A DNA stretch of 64,000 nt from Nelumbo lutea (lineage: Eukaryota; Streptophyta; Magnoliopsida; Proteales; Nelumbonaceae), in the NCBI GenBank assembly GCA_022828595.1, contig JAKGHH010000007.1:36580356-36644355 (forward strand), in the 5' to 3' direction. The stretch's first letter is position 1; every line of letters starts with the position of its first letter. Both the position numbers and the translations under genes were made by a program. Below, piece after piece: positions 24,001 through 54,970 of the stretch. The notes under the pieces are model-generated. The model saw only the letters and a list, made by a program, of their open reading frames with translations. It was not told the DNA's origin and ran no database searches.

Positions 24001-24605
24001 TTAAGTTGGGACTTTGGCTTTCGTAGAGGTTTGAGGGATGATGAACTTAGTAGTGTTTCAGACTTGTTGTCTCTTCTTGGTAGTGTCTTTCTAGACCCTC
24101 TTAGTTCAGATGTGAGATTATGATCCCCTCATCCAAAAGGTTTTTTCACTTGCGCTTCCTTTTTTAAGTTCCTTTGCTCTTCCACGGGACGCTTGGGTTT
24201 TCTGACCAAGGAGATTTGGTCTAGACCTGTTCCACCTAAAACAATTGTTTTCTAGTGGGAGGTGTTTTATAGAAAGAGTAATACTTTGGACTGCTTGCAG
24301 AAGAAAAGGCATTTCATGTGTTTGTCCCCTAACTAGTGTGTACTTTGCAGGACTAGTGGTGAGGATTGCTCCCACCTACTTCTTTCTTGTTCCTTTTAAA
24401 ATGCTATTGGGAGTTGGATTTTTTCTTTGTTTGGGTGCAAGTGGAATCTGCCCATAAACTTAAGTCACCTGTTCAATCCTTCTTTTTTGTGTGGCCTACA
24501 AAAAATGGAAAAATGATGTGGAGATGTATTAGAGCAGCCGCCATGTGGACAATCTGGGAAGAAAGGAATGCAAGGGTATTCAAAGAAAAGGAAAGAAGTT
24601 CAATT
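21085..24605 (+). mobile_element. LINE-A (L1-type), 5' part of ORF2
   Basis: Plus strand. Endonuclease domain from about 21100 (KPDIVLIQETKLAEL, TNVYGPNTYREKNEMWEEL). The EN-RT linker (LKRLRSRINEWNREHFG) is at 21700-22040. The RT domain starts near 22150 and includes NATFLALIPKKVDAKDP, FRPISLVTSIYKI, KLDLEKAYDLVD, GLRQGDPLSSF and LQFVDDIIIF (23115). The thumb (KALLGKWLWRW) is near 23670 and zf-RVT debris runs to RAAAMWTIWEERNARVFKEK (about 24590). There are many frame breaks. It is interrupted at 24605 by LINE-B and resumes at 25770. Its 5' end directly abuts a Copia LTR fragment. Confidence 0.88.
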
Positions 24606-25769
24606 CTGCCCTTCTTTGTAAATGGCTTTGGAGATTTGCTAATGAAAGAAATGCATGGTGGAGAAAGCTTATTGTGGATAAATATGGGGTGGATTGGGGT
24701 GATTGGAGATCCAAGTGCCCTATTGCAAGAGGGTAAGCTCCATATGGACAAGTATCTTGAAGGACTTTCCTTTATTTGAGGAAGGAATCAGATATAAGGT
24801 GGGAAATGGGGAAAGAATTAAATTTTGGAAAGATTCTTGGTGCTCTAAAGTGTGCTTGAAAGAAGCCTTCCCTCTCTTGTATCAAATTTCTGTTAATCAG
24901 GATTCCTCTGTTGCTGAGATTTTTAATGTTTCTGGTAATTCTATTACTTGGAATCCGCTTTGTAGGAGGAGTATCTTTGATTGGGAAGTTAAAAGAGTAT
25001 GCGAATCTATTGGGATTGCTTTGCAATCAGAGGGTTGATTTGAATAAGGAGGATGCTTGGAGTTGGAAATGGGAAGCTGATGGATTTTTCACTGTTAAGT
25101 CTATGTTCCTCAATTTGGTCAGTTCAGGTCATGTGAACTTTCCGGCTAGGCAAATCTGGAACTCAACTAGTCCTTCTAAAGTAAAGTTTCTGATTTGGAC
25201 AATAGTTTTAGATAAGTGTCTGACCAGAGTTAATCTGATGAAACGTGGCACTCAGATTCTGGATATATCATGTGGCTTGTGTGGTGGTTCGGCAGAAACT
25301 ATTGAACATCTTTCTATGCATTGCCCAGTTTCGACTTATATTTGGGGGCATTTCCTTCAGGCCTTGGAAGTCAGTTGGGTAATGCCAAATTCTGTGAAGG
25401 ATCTGTTGTATTGTTGGAGAATTGAGATCCTCAGCAAGAAAGGTAATTTGGTTTGGAACAGTATTCCGGCAGCTGCTCTTTGGACTATCTGGACTGAAAG
25501 AAACAACAGAATTTTCCAGGGTAAAGCTAAATCTCCAGGGGAAATGATGCAAAAAGCTGTGGGCAAATTATTGTCTTGGGTGTTGGCAACAGAGGAATTT
25601 AAAAATCAGAACATGCGATTGTTGTTTAGCTCTCAGTCTTGGATGAGATTGGATGAGATTGTAATCTGAGGTGGCTCTAGGCAGCCTCTATTGGCCTAGG
25701 CTCCTTTGTATAGTTATTTGATTTAATAAAGTACCTTACCTTTTACGAAAAAAAAAAAATGGTTAAGAA
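24606..25769 (+). mobile_element. LINE-B nested in LINE-A
   Basis: 5'-truncated LINE starting at the RT thumb (ALLCKWLWRFANERNAWWRK). It continues through the spacer (GVSSIWTSILKDFPLF) and zf-RVT (WTIVLDKCLTRVNLMKRG, LCGGSAETIEHL, ALWTIWTERNNRIF), stops at 25669 and ends in a poly-A run at 25747-25758. It has one long open frame (24911-25669), better preserved than LINE-A, so it is younger. LINE-A coding resumes after the poly-A. Confidence 0.85.
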
Positions 25770-26425
25770 CTATGGACTTCTTTCATACATTTTCCTTAGA
25801 TGATATTTGGAGAAACTGGAAAGCGGTGACCAATAGTCATACAAGGACAAGGAATATGCAGTGTGGAAGCCTCTACCTGAAGGTTGGGCAAAGCTGAACT
25901 TCGTGGTAGTAGCCAAGGAAACCCAGGCCCATCGGGGATTGGAGGGGCGCTGAGAGATAACGAAAGCAACATTTTAGCCTTGTTTGCAGGCCCTGTGGGA
26001 ATAGGAGACTCTAATAGAGCTGAGATTTTAGCAGTTGTACAAGGTATTCAGATTGCAGAACAATTAAGAGTTGAGCATTTGGTAGTTGAAGGAAACTCCA
26101 AAATTGTTGTGGGATGGATGACAGAGCCAGCTTCAGCTATGTGGCGATACAGAGACTTATTGAGGAAAGTCAACTAGCTCACAAGAAACATGACAATTAC
26201 CTCTCTTTGGGTGGGAAGATCAGCAAATACCGGATGGGCCAGCTAAGCAAGGGACTTCAAGGGATCATTTATTTTGGGCTGCGATGTAATTCTATTTCTG
26301 TTTATTCCTGTTTTTAGTTTCATGTAATACTTTGTTAGAAGAAGTAACAGCTCGTGCCTCTTCATGGGTTTCCTGTATCGCCTTAATTTTCTGGATTAAT
26401 ACATTATCTTCATTCATCAAAAAAA
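25770..26425 (+). mobile_element. LINE-A, RNase H and 3' end
   Basis: After LINE-B the LINE-A frame continues with FFHTFSLDDIWRNWKAV, then the RNase H domain (GNPGPSGIGGALRDNESNI, VGIGDSNRAEILAVVQGIQI). The 3' UTR contains AACAGCTCGTGCCTC and a poly-A near 26420. Frame shifts occur at about 25900 and 26180. Confidence 0.85.
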
Positions 26426-26431
26426 AATAGA

Positions 26432-27780
26432 GACAGAGCTTATGAAGAATAGGATCAAAGCACTGGTAACCCTTGTAAGAGGAGGGATACTCCAAAATGA
26501 TACTTGGAATAGACCGAGATCATGGACAAAAGCACAACAAGTAAGAACCCTCATGGGAATGGAAAATAAAGGAGACTGAGAGAACAACAACTAATGAGGG
26601 GCCTTGTAGTTCAACACTCTGGAGAGCATGTGATCGATGACATAAGCAGAAGCAAGTACAGCATCTATCCAAGAATGTTTTGGTACATTCATGTGTAACA
26701 TCATCCCTCGTGCTACCTCAAGGAGGTGTATGTTCTTTCTTTTTGCAATACTATTTTGTTGCGGTGTTCTTGCACATGAGCTCCTATGAATGGATCCATG
26801 AGAAGCAAAGAACTCATTGAGCTCACCATGGAAATATCCCTTTGCGTTATGTAATTGAAAAATCTGAATTTCAATATGAAACTGTGTAAACACCATCCTC
26901 TGGAAATCTCTCACAATCTTTGGAACTTCGTCTCTACTACACATGGAAAATACCCATGTATAGCGGGAGAAATCATCAATAAATGTGATAAAGTACTTGT
27001 ACCCACCCTCTGAAATTATAGTAGTAGGCCCCCAACATCAAAATACACAATATGGAAAGGGAAACTTGATCTTTTATTACTTGAATAAAATATTGTTCTA
27101 CATTACTTGCTCAACTTACATGTTTGACACTGAACATGACTTAAATAAATAAGGAAACAAAGACATCACTATTTCAAAAGGCACATGACCTAACCGATTA
27201 TGCAACAACAAAAAAATGACTCCTATTTGACTGACTATGCGACTCTAAGGATGACACTGAGAAACCAGCCTTATTGTCAAGAGTGTAGAGACCATCCACT
27301 AAGCTTCCTCTACCAATAGTCCTCCTAGAAGTTAGATCCTAAAAAGCACATGAACCAAGAAAAAATATTACTATACTACAGTTTAAAGAGTTTGTGATAC
27401 TACTAATGGAAAGTAGATTGATAGGAAGTTGAGGGACATGCAAAAGGTTTGGCCTACAATGGAGGAGAATGATCCATCTACAAGTCTCACCTTATCCCTT
27501 CATAACAAAAGGCTAAAAGACTGAAAAAGGTTTGGCTTACCAGTCATGTGGTAAGAGGCCCCTAAGTCAATGATCTAGGGGGAACCAGTGGCAGTGGAGA
27601 CATGGAAACTAGAGGCCCTACCAAGGCGCAAATGAAGTAGAAGGGGTACCAGTAATTGAACTGTCCATGTGGTGCAAGGCCCTACAATATGATTCCAAAT
27701 GACTACGAAAAGAATTCAATGTATCTTCCTTAGGGTTAGAACCAGTGAAGTGCTCCCGAGCAATACCAGCTGACACCCTA
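26432..27780 (-). pseudogene. Copia protease-integrase fragment
   Basis: Minus strand. From gag/protease debris near 27560 (GASYHMTGKPNLFQSF-like) through the integrase zinc finger to the core at 26944-26591 (MCSRDEVPKIVRDF, HGELNEFFASHG, RTPQQNSIAKRKN, ARGMMLHMNVPKHSW). Frames break repeatedly. LINE-A adjoins on the left. On the right a Copia end of the opposite orientation begins. Confidence 0.75.
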
Positions 27781-27929
27781 GCAGATTGAGTATCTTAAGT
27801 TGCCACATTTGTTGCATTATGGGTTGTAGTAGGCTTCTTCTAACCCTGCACTTACCCTACTCTTGGTTCTTTACAGCCCCCACTTTGGCCTCCCAAAGAG
27901 CTCCCAACATGTGTCACGTGTATTTCTTG

Positions 27930-28107
27930 GATATATGTAACAAGTTGGTACTATATGATATATATTTTCCAGCTTGAGGGAGAGTGTTAGAGTCATCTAA
28001 GGAAGGGTATTTCAATCTTTTCATCATTTGTTTAAGTATTAAGTTAGTTACATGTCTCATACTTAAGTAGGGGCATATTTGACTTTGTACCTTGTTTATA
28101 ATAGCAA
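27930..28107 (+). mobile_element. Copia RNase H terminus, purine tract and LTR start
   Basis: Plus strand. NKLVLYDIYFPA (the usual last residues of Copia RNase H), then GAGGGAGAG and the LTR start TGTTAGAGTC at 27987. The LTR part is clearly similar to 20970-21082 and distantly to the young Copia LTR (shared ACTTAAGTA...TTTGTA). Confidence 0.7.
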
Positions 28108-29464
28108 GAAGTAATTAAAAGAAAAGAAAATTACAAAAATTCCACTGACGGCACACCCTAATAATAAAATAATTAAAACAAGAAAAGAACATGTTGACAG
28201 CACCCTAACAATAGAAACAAAGAACAACTCTAACAACATTATTCAGCTACATGGGAATGGACACGATGGCATTTGGGTGAAGCCACCACAACCTGATGCT
28301 TCCATTGGCCACCAACTAGAATCAAGAGATCATATGTCAAAGTTAAAAGATATGGTAGTCAAAGTAGATGTCAGGTCAAGTAGAAGCCATAACAAATCAG
28401 ATGCTAATGAGAAAGCCCAAACAGCTCGATCGTAAAAAAGAGGAGCTATCAGTATGGCAGCAAGAGAGGCCTCTCAAACAGCTCGAGCATCCAAGCCAAT
28501 AACATGGTTGGTGTGGATGATCAGCCAATTGACACAACACGACAAGAGGTTTTCAAAATCAAAAAAGAGGTTTATAGGTCCTTTATAAAATAATTAGTAG
28601 GAAAATCTTAGTTGAAGAGAGGTGGATTTCGTGAAGGAAATCGGATGGCCCCACATCAATATTCCATAGAAAGGGAGCATGGTAAGACTTCAACCTAGGA
28701 ACTAATAAAATGCAACAATAAACCAAGTGTGAGTAAAGCCAATGATTTGGACCCAAACCAGGAAAACTAGGCAGGAAATACTATTCAAAAAGAAAAAATG
28801 AGGCAAACCCTAGGCGACAGCAAAACAACCTATCCAAGATCAAGAGAAAAACCTAGAGGAAATGTGGAAGTTAGAGCAGAGATGAGAGGAAAGGATTTGA
28901 TGAAGGTGAATGAGCCAAACTCCTTCGATCCAAATCTCGGTCCAAAGACACTCAAACAGAAAAAAGACCTCTAGTCAATTTACCAGAGGTTTTCAGTGCT
29001 CAATATATGCAAGCTAGCTTGACCCCTCTATTCTAGATGTTCTAAGGAGCGTCCTCTCCAAGGAGGGAAGATGTTGTAGTGTGATAGTCACGGGAAGATT
29101 CAGCTGGAGAGGAGGCATTGTTTATCACTCCTTTAAGTTGGTACTTGGGGCTAATTCAGAGATGATCTGCGATGAAGATGTAGAGTAGGAACCAAGATGG
29201 GACCAGACCAACCATCAACATATTTCTTGGGTCAATGAAATGAAATCAAAGGAAACAAAGGCCCAGAGAAGAATTAAAGAGCTGTACAATTGGATGTAGG
29301 TAAATATCTCTTAGATAAATAAGTTCCTAAGGGTCTCATTCAAAAGAATGGAGAGGAAGGTGTCAGCCATATTTGAAGCGATAAAAGAGAAACTATGGTT
29401 TACTACTTAAAGGAATTTCTGGTGTCTTTAAATTTAGTTTTAGTGAGAATAGAAAAGTGTTAGT
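28108..29464. other. Unclassified, probably retrotransposon leader or gag debris
   Basis: A-rich, no long frame. It follows the Copia LTR fragment and precedes the 67-bp tandem repeat and LINE-C. I cannot assign a family. Confidence 0.35.
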
Positions 29465-29597
29465 AGAGTTGTTTAGGAGTTGGAGTCCTTATTTAAGTGA
29501 CATTTTTTTATGTCCTTACTGAAGTGATAGAAGAGTTGTTTAGGAGTTGGAGTCCTTATTTAAGTGACATTTTTTTATGTCCTTATTGAAGTGATAT
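29465..29597. repeat. 67-bp tandem repeat, two copies
   Basis: Unit 29465-29531 (AGAGTTGTTTAGGAGTTGG...) is repeated at 29532-29597 with about one internal mismatch. It lies directly left of the LINE-C target duplication. Confidence 0.85.
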
Positions 29598-30974
29598 TGT
29601 GGGCTACTTGTGGATTTTTCTTAGCTTTTTTTTTTTTGATAAATAGCTTAAAAAGATTCATTAACTGAAATAAAGAAGTACAAAGAGAAGGGAGAAGTAA
29701 ACTCTCTTAACTCTCCCCAAGCAATTTCATAGATTACAACATAGCCCAAAATAATTGACTTCTTCCCACCCCTTGTTTGGCCAATGCATCCGCAAAGGAG
29801 TTGTCATCTCTTTTCACCCAAATCACACTCACTTCCAGTCCATCTGTGAACCACTTAAACCTTCCTTTTCATTAATGTAGTCCCACCAACCTAGATCCTC
29901 TTCCTTCTGAAGCCAGCTTATAACCAACTATGAATCCCATTAAATTATCAATTTTCGAATATTCATTGCCTTGTATTTTTTAACCCCTTCCAAAGCAGCT
30001 AGAATTTTATCCCTCAAAGAATTTCCCCCACCAATTGGTACTAGAAAAAGGCCAATAATTCTTCCTTCACCATTTATGAAAAATCCTCCAATTCTTGAGG
30101 AAACCGGGTTCCTTCACTTCTACCATTGAAGTTCAGCTTAACAAAACCACTGATTGGAGGAGACCAAAGTGGCCTCGAGACAGCCTTACTAGGAACAGAA
30201 TCAGCCACTTCCTTCCTGCTTCTCATCAAATCTGTATGAGAAATATCCTTAAATATTTTTAAAGTTTTCACCCAATGGATCACTCTAACAGTGATGACTT
30301 CAATTAGAGCACACTTGTCAAAAAAAATGACTTCAATTAGAGAATACCCTACTCCTCTCTTTTTCTGCAAAAGTTCTTCAATTGCTCTCTTCCCATATTG
30401 TCTAACAAACTGCTGGCCTTATGCACCTCCGTAAAGTTTTTGCCCTCTTCTTCTGCTAGCTAACAAAGGAAAGGCCAAACAGTCTTGTATATTTGGTGGG
30501 GATTTCCACCTACACCCAAACAAGGAAAGAAACCAATCCCAAATTGAAGATACTAAGGGCAGAAGATTAATAAGTGATGGCAAGACTCACCATTAGCCTA
30601 ACAAAGGAGACACCAGTGAGGGGATAAACACCACTTCCATCTCTTTCTTTGGAGAAGGTCAAAGGTATTAACCCTTTCTAGAAACACTTCCCCAGCAAAA
30701 ACCTCCAATCCTAGGCAGAACTAGTTTGTTCTAGATCTCTTTAACCAGACCCAGATTATCACCCAATACGATTAGAGACAAGAAAAAGGAGGCACAAGTG
30801 AAAGTACCTGAAGGGGAAAGGGTCCAAATCCGACTCTCTTTGAGGGATCGAATAAAACCCTCTTAAGACAAAGGTTCAAAGTATCGATACACCTCTATCT
30901 ATCAGCAGAGGTGTATTGGTACTTAAAACCATGTGCTTTTTATGTTTTTTTAGTTTTTTTCCTCAATATTTGGT

Positions 30975-31018
30975 TTATATATATATATATATATATATAT
31001 AGATATATATATATATAT
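30975..31018. repeat. TA microsatellite inside LINE-C
   Basis: About 44 bp of alternating TA with one interruption, within the zf-RVT region of LINE-C. Confidence 0.9.
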
Positions 31019-32666
31019 TTCATTAAAAAGGAATTCCTGAAAACACCTATAAACAGGTGTATCGGACCCCTAAAGATATGACACAATATGCCCAATGTGG
31101 GGCGTATCGTATCAGTACTCTGAACCTTATACAAGACCATGAAGTAAAGTTAAAGCACTATCTAATTTAGAGGTGTGCAATCCTCTTCTAATCCCCAAGT
31201 CTCAATCAAACCCTAAGCTTGATGTGGAGGGAACCATGAGGGAAGAAATGGGCTTATTCCTCCAGTTAGAAATTGAAAAAGGGAGGGGAATTGTTCTTTT
31301 AGGGGTGAGATACCCAACCAGAGATGATCCCAAAATTTTAGAAGACTACTGGAACAAGGATTATACCTGATATGAGGTAGAGAGGAAGGTAGGATAACAT
31401 AATTAGACTTCCAAGATGAAACCCTTGTATCCCCAACCAAAACTCTAGCATCACAACCATCACTGCTAATTACCCCTGCCCACAGCTTGTCTCTATCAAT
31501 TGGCAACCCCTAGAGCCACTTATCTACCAAGGCAACATTCCTTTCTTGAATATCCCACCATATTTTTTGCTGCTTCTAACCACTTCCCAACACACTCTAT
31601 GGTCCGTTTTCTCCTCCTCTTGCTCCCACAAAAAGTCCCTTATCATCTTTTCTAGCCTCTTATAATCCCTTCTGGAATTCTAAACACTAATAGGAAATAA
31701 ACTGGCAAGCAAGTTGGCTAGAGTGGACCTAATAAGGGTGATCCTCCTAGGAATAAATATTTTTTCTTCCAGGAAACCAATTTTTAGTAGACCTCTCTAA
31801 TACCGGATTCCAAAAGTTAATACCTCTAGGATCATCCCCCAAAGACATCCCCAAATAATTCATTGGTCGTTGAAAACTCATGCATCACAACATTTCTGCC
31901 ACCTCTGAAATTTCTCTTTCCTCCATATTCAGGCCTACAATACAACTCTTATCCCAATTAATTTTTAAATTTGACATTCTCTTAAAGACGAATACAATCA
32001 CCTTTAGGTTTCACACTCACCTGGGATCACCACCATCATAGAATAGAATTGTATCATCAACAATCTGTAGGTGGGTGATTGAAATCTCCTCTCTACCTAC
32101 TCTCCACCCCCCTCATCAGATTTCTAGCATCAGCCCTAAAAATTAGCCTTCCAATAACATACGCTACTAAAGTAACAAAAAGGGGCAAGAGGATCCCCTT
32201 GCCTTAGCCCCCTAAGGTCCAAAAAAAGATCCACTACAGTTCCATTGACCAAAATCGAGTAATGCCAAGTCCTAATGAAACCTGAAATCCAATTAAACCA
32301 ACGATCGCGAAACCTAAATTTGCTCATTACCCCCAACAAAAAACCCCAATTAACCAAGTCATGGTCCTTCTCCAGGTCCAACTTACACACCAAACTCTTC
32401 TTCCCAAACCTCTTTAAATCTTCAACACTTAATTGGCAATTAAAATTTGATCAGTGATTTGCTTTTCCCTATCAAAAGCACTTTGAGAAAGCCTATGACT
32501 TGGTTAACTGGGGTTTTTATACAAGTTAATCAAATTGATCGGTCTGAACTCCTTTGGGCTAACAGCATCAACTTTCTTTTAGATTAAGGCAAAAGGTGGA
32601 ATTGAGCCCTAGCTTTATCACACCTCTCTCAAAAGAATTCATTAAAAACCTTCGACATGTCAACTT

Positions 32667-34343
32667 TGAAAGTCGATCATCCAATGATCATATTGTGCCA
32701 AAAATCCCAGTTCAAAAATTCATAAAACCCTAATGCTGAAATCACACATATGAGAAAATTGGACCAATTGGGTTCTTGGACCATGAAATATTGGATCTTT
32801 TGGATCAAGATTGTGTGCATTACCTGATTTTGAAGTCCACAAATGTAGAATTCGAAGTGGTGTGCACACTCAAGCTTGAATCTTTCTGGTAACACTGCAA
32901 CAAGTTGAAGATGGTGCAATTCTATCTTTGTAGTCTTGGATTTCTTCTCCAGAATGTACAGCAGCAAAGATCTGTCCTTTCTCACGTTTTTGGGTGATTT
33001 TCTTGACCAAAAAAAAAAGGTGTAGTAGTGCTAGAAAGAATGGGTAAAAGGTCTAGTTGAATGGGGTTCAAAACCCTAGTCTAAAGGTCTCACAATGGTG
33101 GGATAGAATTCAGCTAGTAATTGAGAACTTGCATGGTTCGATCCCTTCTAATTCCTCTCTATTTATAGACTTGGGATTGCTGCATGAGTCCTCTCCTAAT
33201 CTATTTACATGTCCTAACTTATTTAGGATAAGATTAGAGAGAATCTAGCTCTCTTAAATCAGCCACTAGATTGGAATCCATCTAATTAATCAAACTAGTC
33301 AAATCCCAGTCTTACTAGACTTGTCTAGAACAAAGTTTGACTAGGACTCTTATGTAAAACTCATAATTATCCATTAGCACCCCATTAATGCTGTAAAATA
33401 TTTACCAAATTAGGAGACTACAGCTTGTATGGTGTGGGGCACACAACTTAATGAGAGTGCCAACATGTCACATGCTTTATACAAGCTAGCGGGGTTGGCC
33501 GCTTAAGTTTTTACTAGCCATTATAGGCTAATTCGACAATAGTTGTTATGGCCTATGGGTTTAAGTGATCAAGCCCATTAAGGTTCAGCCCATCCCCATT
33601 ATGTGATACTCAAGTCAATATAGCCCAATTAATCACTTGCAATCAATCTATCTGCTATAAACACTTGACACCACATTAACGGAAGGATTTTTTTCCTCTA
33701 TCTTTATGACATGGTGTCCAACTCCCAACACCACTGGATCCTTCATTGAGGATTCAGATAATCCTACTGTCAGTAGATTCAAACTCCAAGGAGAAAGTTC
33801 TACAAAGTGTTCTCTATGTCTTAACATAATAGTACCTATCACATTGATCATCAATCGACATACTATCCTTCAATGTCCCAACATACCGAGATATTTGAGT
33901 CTAGACGGATCTCACTAGTTGTCATATCAAAGACAGACAAATTTAATACTCAATCTGATATCAATAAGAAGTCTAAGGATTAAAAGAAACACCCAGTTGT
34001 TCCACTTGTCGGAAAGTCCAGGAACATGTTGGGTTTGATCCAATTCAAAGTTTCTTGTAAACACCCATCCTCACACCTTAGGTCACAACCCAAGCAGCTA
34101 GCTCCACAACCTTGGACAGTGCGAAAAAGACAACTTTGTCAAGATAAACTTCCCCCAATGCATCCACTAGTTGTGAAGTTTTAAGTCCATATTATAACAA
34201 TCATGTGGTTTCATACATAATACTTATATGAACTAAGGGTATTTAGTAGAACAACTCGATCATACATGAAATAAGCATTCTTTTCATAACAAAATTATGT
34301 ACAATACATCAATTGGAGCAAAGGGCATAAACACTACCTGACA
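32667..34343 (-). mobile_element. Solo long LTR, copy 3 (TSD AACTT)
   Basis: 1,677 bp, TGTCAGGTAGTG...GACTTTCA on the minus strand, flanked by a perfect AACTT duplication (32662-32666 and 34344-34348). Removing the element and one duplicate rejoins the surrounding LINE reading frame (WDVLK with VDMSKVFNEFF), which proves the borders. It shares the start (TATGCCCTTTGCTCC), TCTTTGATATGACAA, GTATGTTGGGAC and ATCAGGTA landmarks with 19033-20797 and 58125-60054 but is clearly more diverged. Confidence 0.85.
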
Positions 34344-35009
34344 AACTTTCAACACATCCCAAAAATCTTGATAGAAAGCCATTGTGAAATCATCGGGACC
34401 CAGTTATTTGGATCTATCCATAGAAAATACCACTTTGATAATTTAGCCCAATCCAAACCATCAAGACACACACTATTATCCAACGGTCTCTTAAAAATAT
34501 ATTTAAAGTGAACCACAAAAACTCGTGCAATCTCACCATGAAAGATTGCCAGGTCAAGGTTACTCCATCCCCCACCAATTTTGAAAGAAAATTTTTCTTC
34601 CTTCCATTAGCCAGAGCATGAAAAATCCGATGTTCCTATCACCCTCCCTAAGCCAAGTGTTCTTTGATTTTTGTCTCCAACTGATCCCTTCCTTAAGTAA
34701 CAAATCCTCCAAAAGCCTCGTCAAAGACCACCTCTCCTCGTTATCCCTTCCTTCAAAGGTGTCCAAAGCTTTTTTTGCATCTAAGCCCTCAATTCTACTA
34801 ATTAACTATTGTTTTCTCTCTTCTAATCTTCTAAAATGTTGAACGTTCCACTCCTTAATGTTGGATTTGTCTTAGTTTTAAAACAATAAGAAATTCTTTT
34901 AGGTCAATTACATAGTAACTAGGCAACCCATTCTTGCCCAGAATTGCCTAAACACTTAGACAACTATGGAAGCCAATGTAATGAATGATGATTAATAGTA
35001 AAACTAGAT

Positions 35010-35736
35010 GCATCAGCAAAGGAGTTATCATCTCTTTTCACCCAAATCATATTCACTTTCATTCCTCCTGTTAACCACTTAAACCTTCTTTTTCATTAAT
35101 GCAGTCCCACCAACCTAGATCCTCTTCCTTCTGAAGCCAGCTTATAACCAACTATGAACCCCATTAAATTATCATTTTTTGAATATTCATCTCCTTGGCT
35201 TTTTGAACCCCTTCCAAAGCAGCTAGAATTTCAGCCCTCAAAAAAACTCCCACGCCAATTGGTACTAGAAAAAAGCCAATAATTCTTCCTTCACCGTTTC
35301 TGAAAAATCCTCAATTCTTGAGGGAACCAGATTCCTTCACTTCTACCATTGAAGCTCAGCTTAATAAAACCACTGATTGGAGGAGACCAAATTGGCCTCG
35401 AGACAGCCTTACTAGGAACAGAATCAACCACTTCCTTCCTGCTCCTCATCAAATCTGTAGCAGAAATATCCTTAAATATTTTTAAAGTTTTCACCCAACG
35501 GATCACTCTAACGGTGATGACTTCAATTAGAGCATCCCTTTTCTCTTTCTGCAAAAGTTCTTTGATTCCTCTCTTCCCATATTGTCCAACAAAACGCAGA
35601 CCTTATGCACCTCCATAAAGTTTTTTCCCTCTTCTTCTGCTAGCTAACAAAGGAAAGGTCAAACAGACTGTGTGTATTTGGTGAGGGGTTCCACCTACAC
35701 CCAAACAAGGAAAGAAAACAATCCCAAATTGAAGAT
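35010..35736 (-). mobile_element. LINE-D fragment, close copy of part of LINE-C
   Basis: Closely similar to 29788-30558 (same order and mostly identical bases). It encodes the zf-RVT to RNase H linker (KRDALIEVITVRVIRWVKTL) and the RNase H start (ISGFIKLSFNGRSEG). It is cut on both sides; at 35736 it joins MPK6 intron sequence directly. It lacks a 3' poly-A. Confidence 0.85.

Positions 35737-54970
<19,234 letters not shown>

Larger units (their letters stand above)
29625..34861 (-). mobile_element. LINE-C (L1-type), 5' truncated, with nested solo LTR
   Basis: Minus-strand L1-type LINE. It begins in the endonuclease-RT linker near 34860 (LREGDRNIGFF), continues into RT (KLDLEKDHDLVNWGF and GLRQGDPLAPF at 32390-32180), the zf-RVT region (about 31500-30450) and an RNase H region near 30370-30080 (WSPPISGFVKLNFNGRSEG). 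It ends in a T-run at 29625-29637 (poly-A of the minus strand). Flanking near-duplicates TGGATTTTTCTTAG (29611-29624) and TGGATTTGTCTTAG (34862-34875) look like a 14-bp target duplication. The solo LTR 32667-34343 is inside it. Many stops and frameshifts. Confidence 0.85.
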
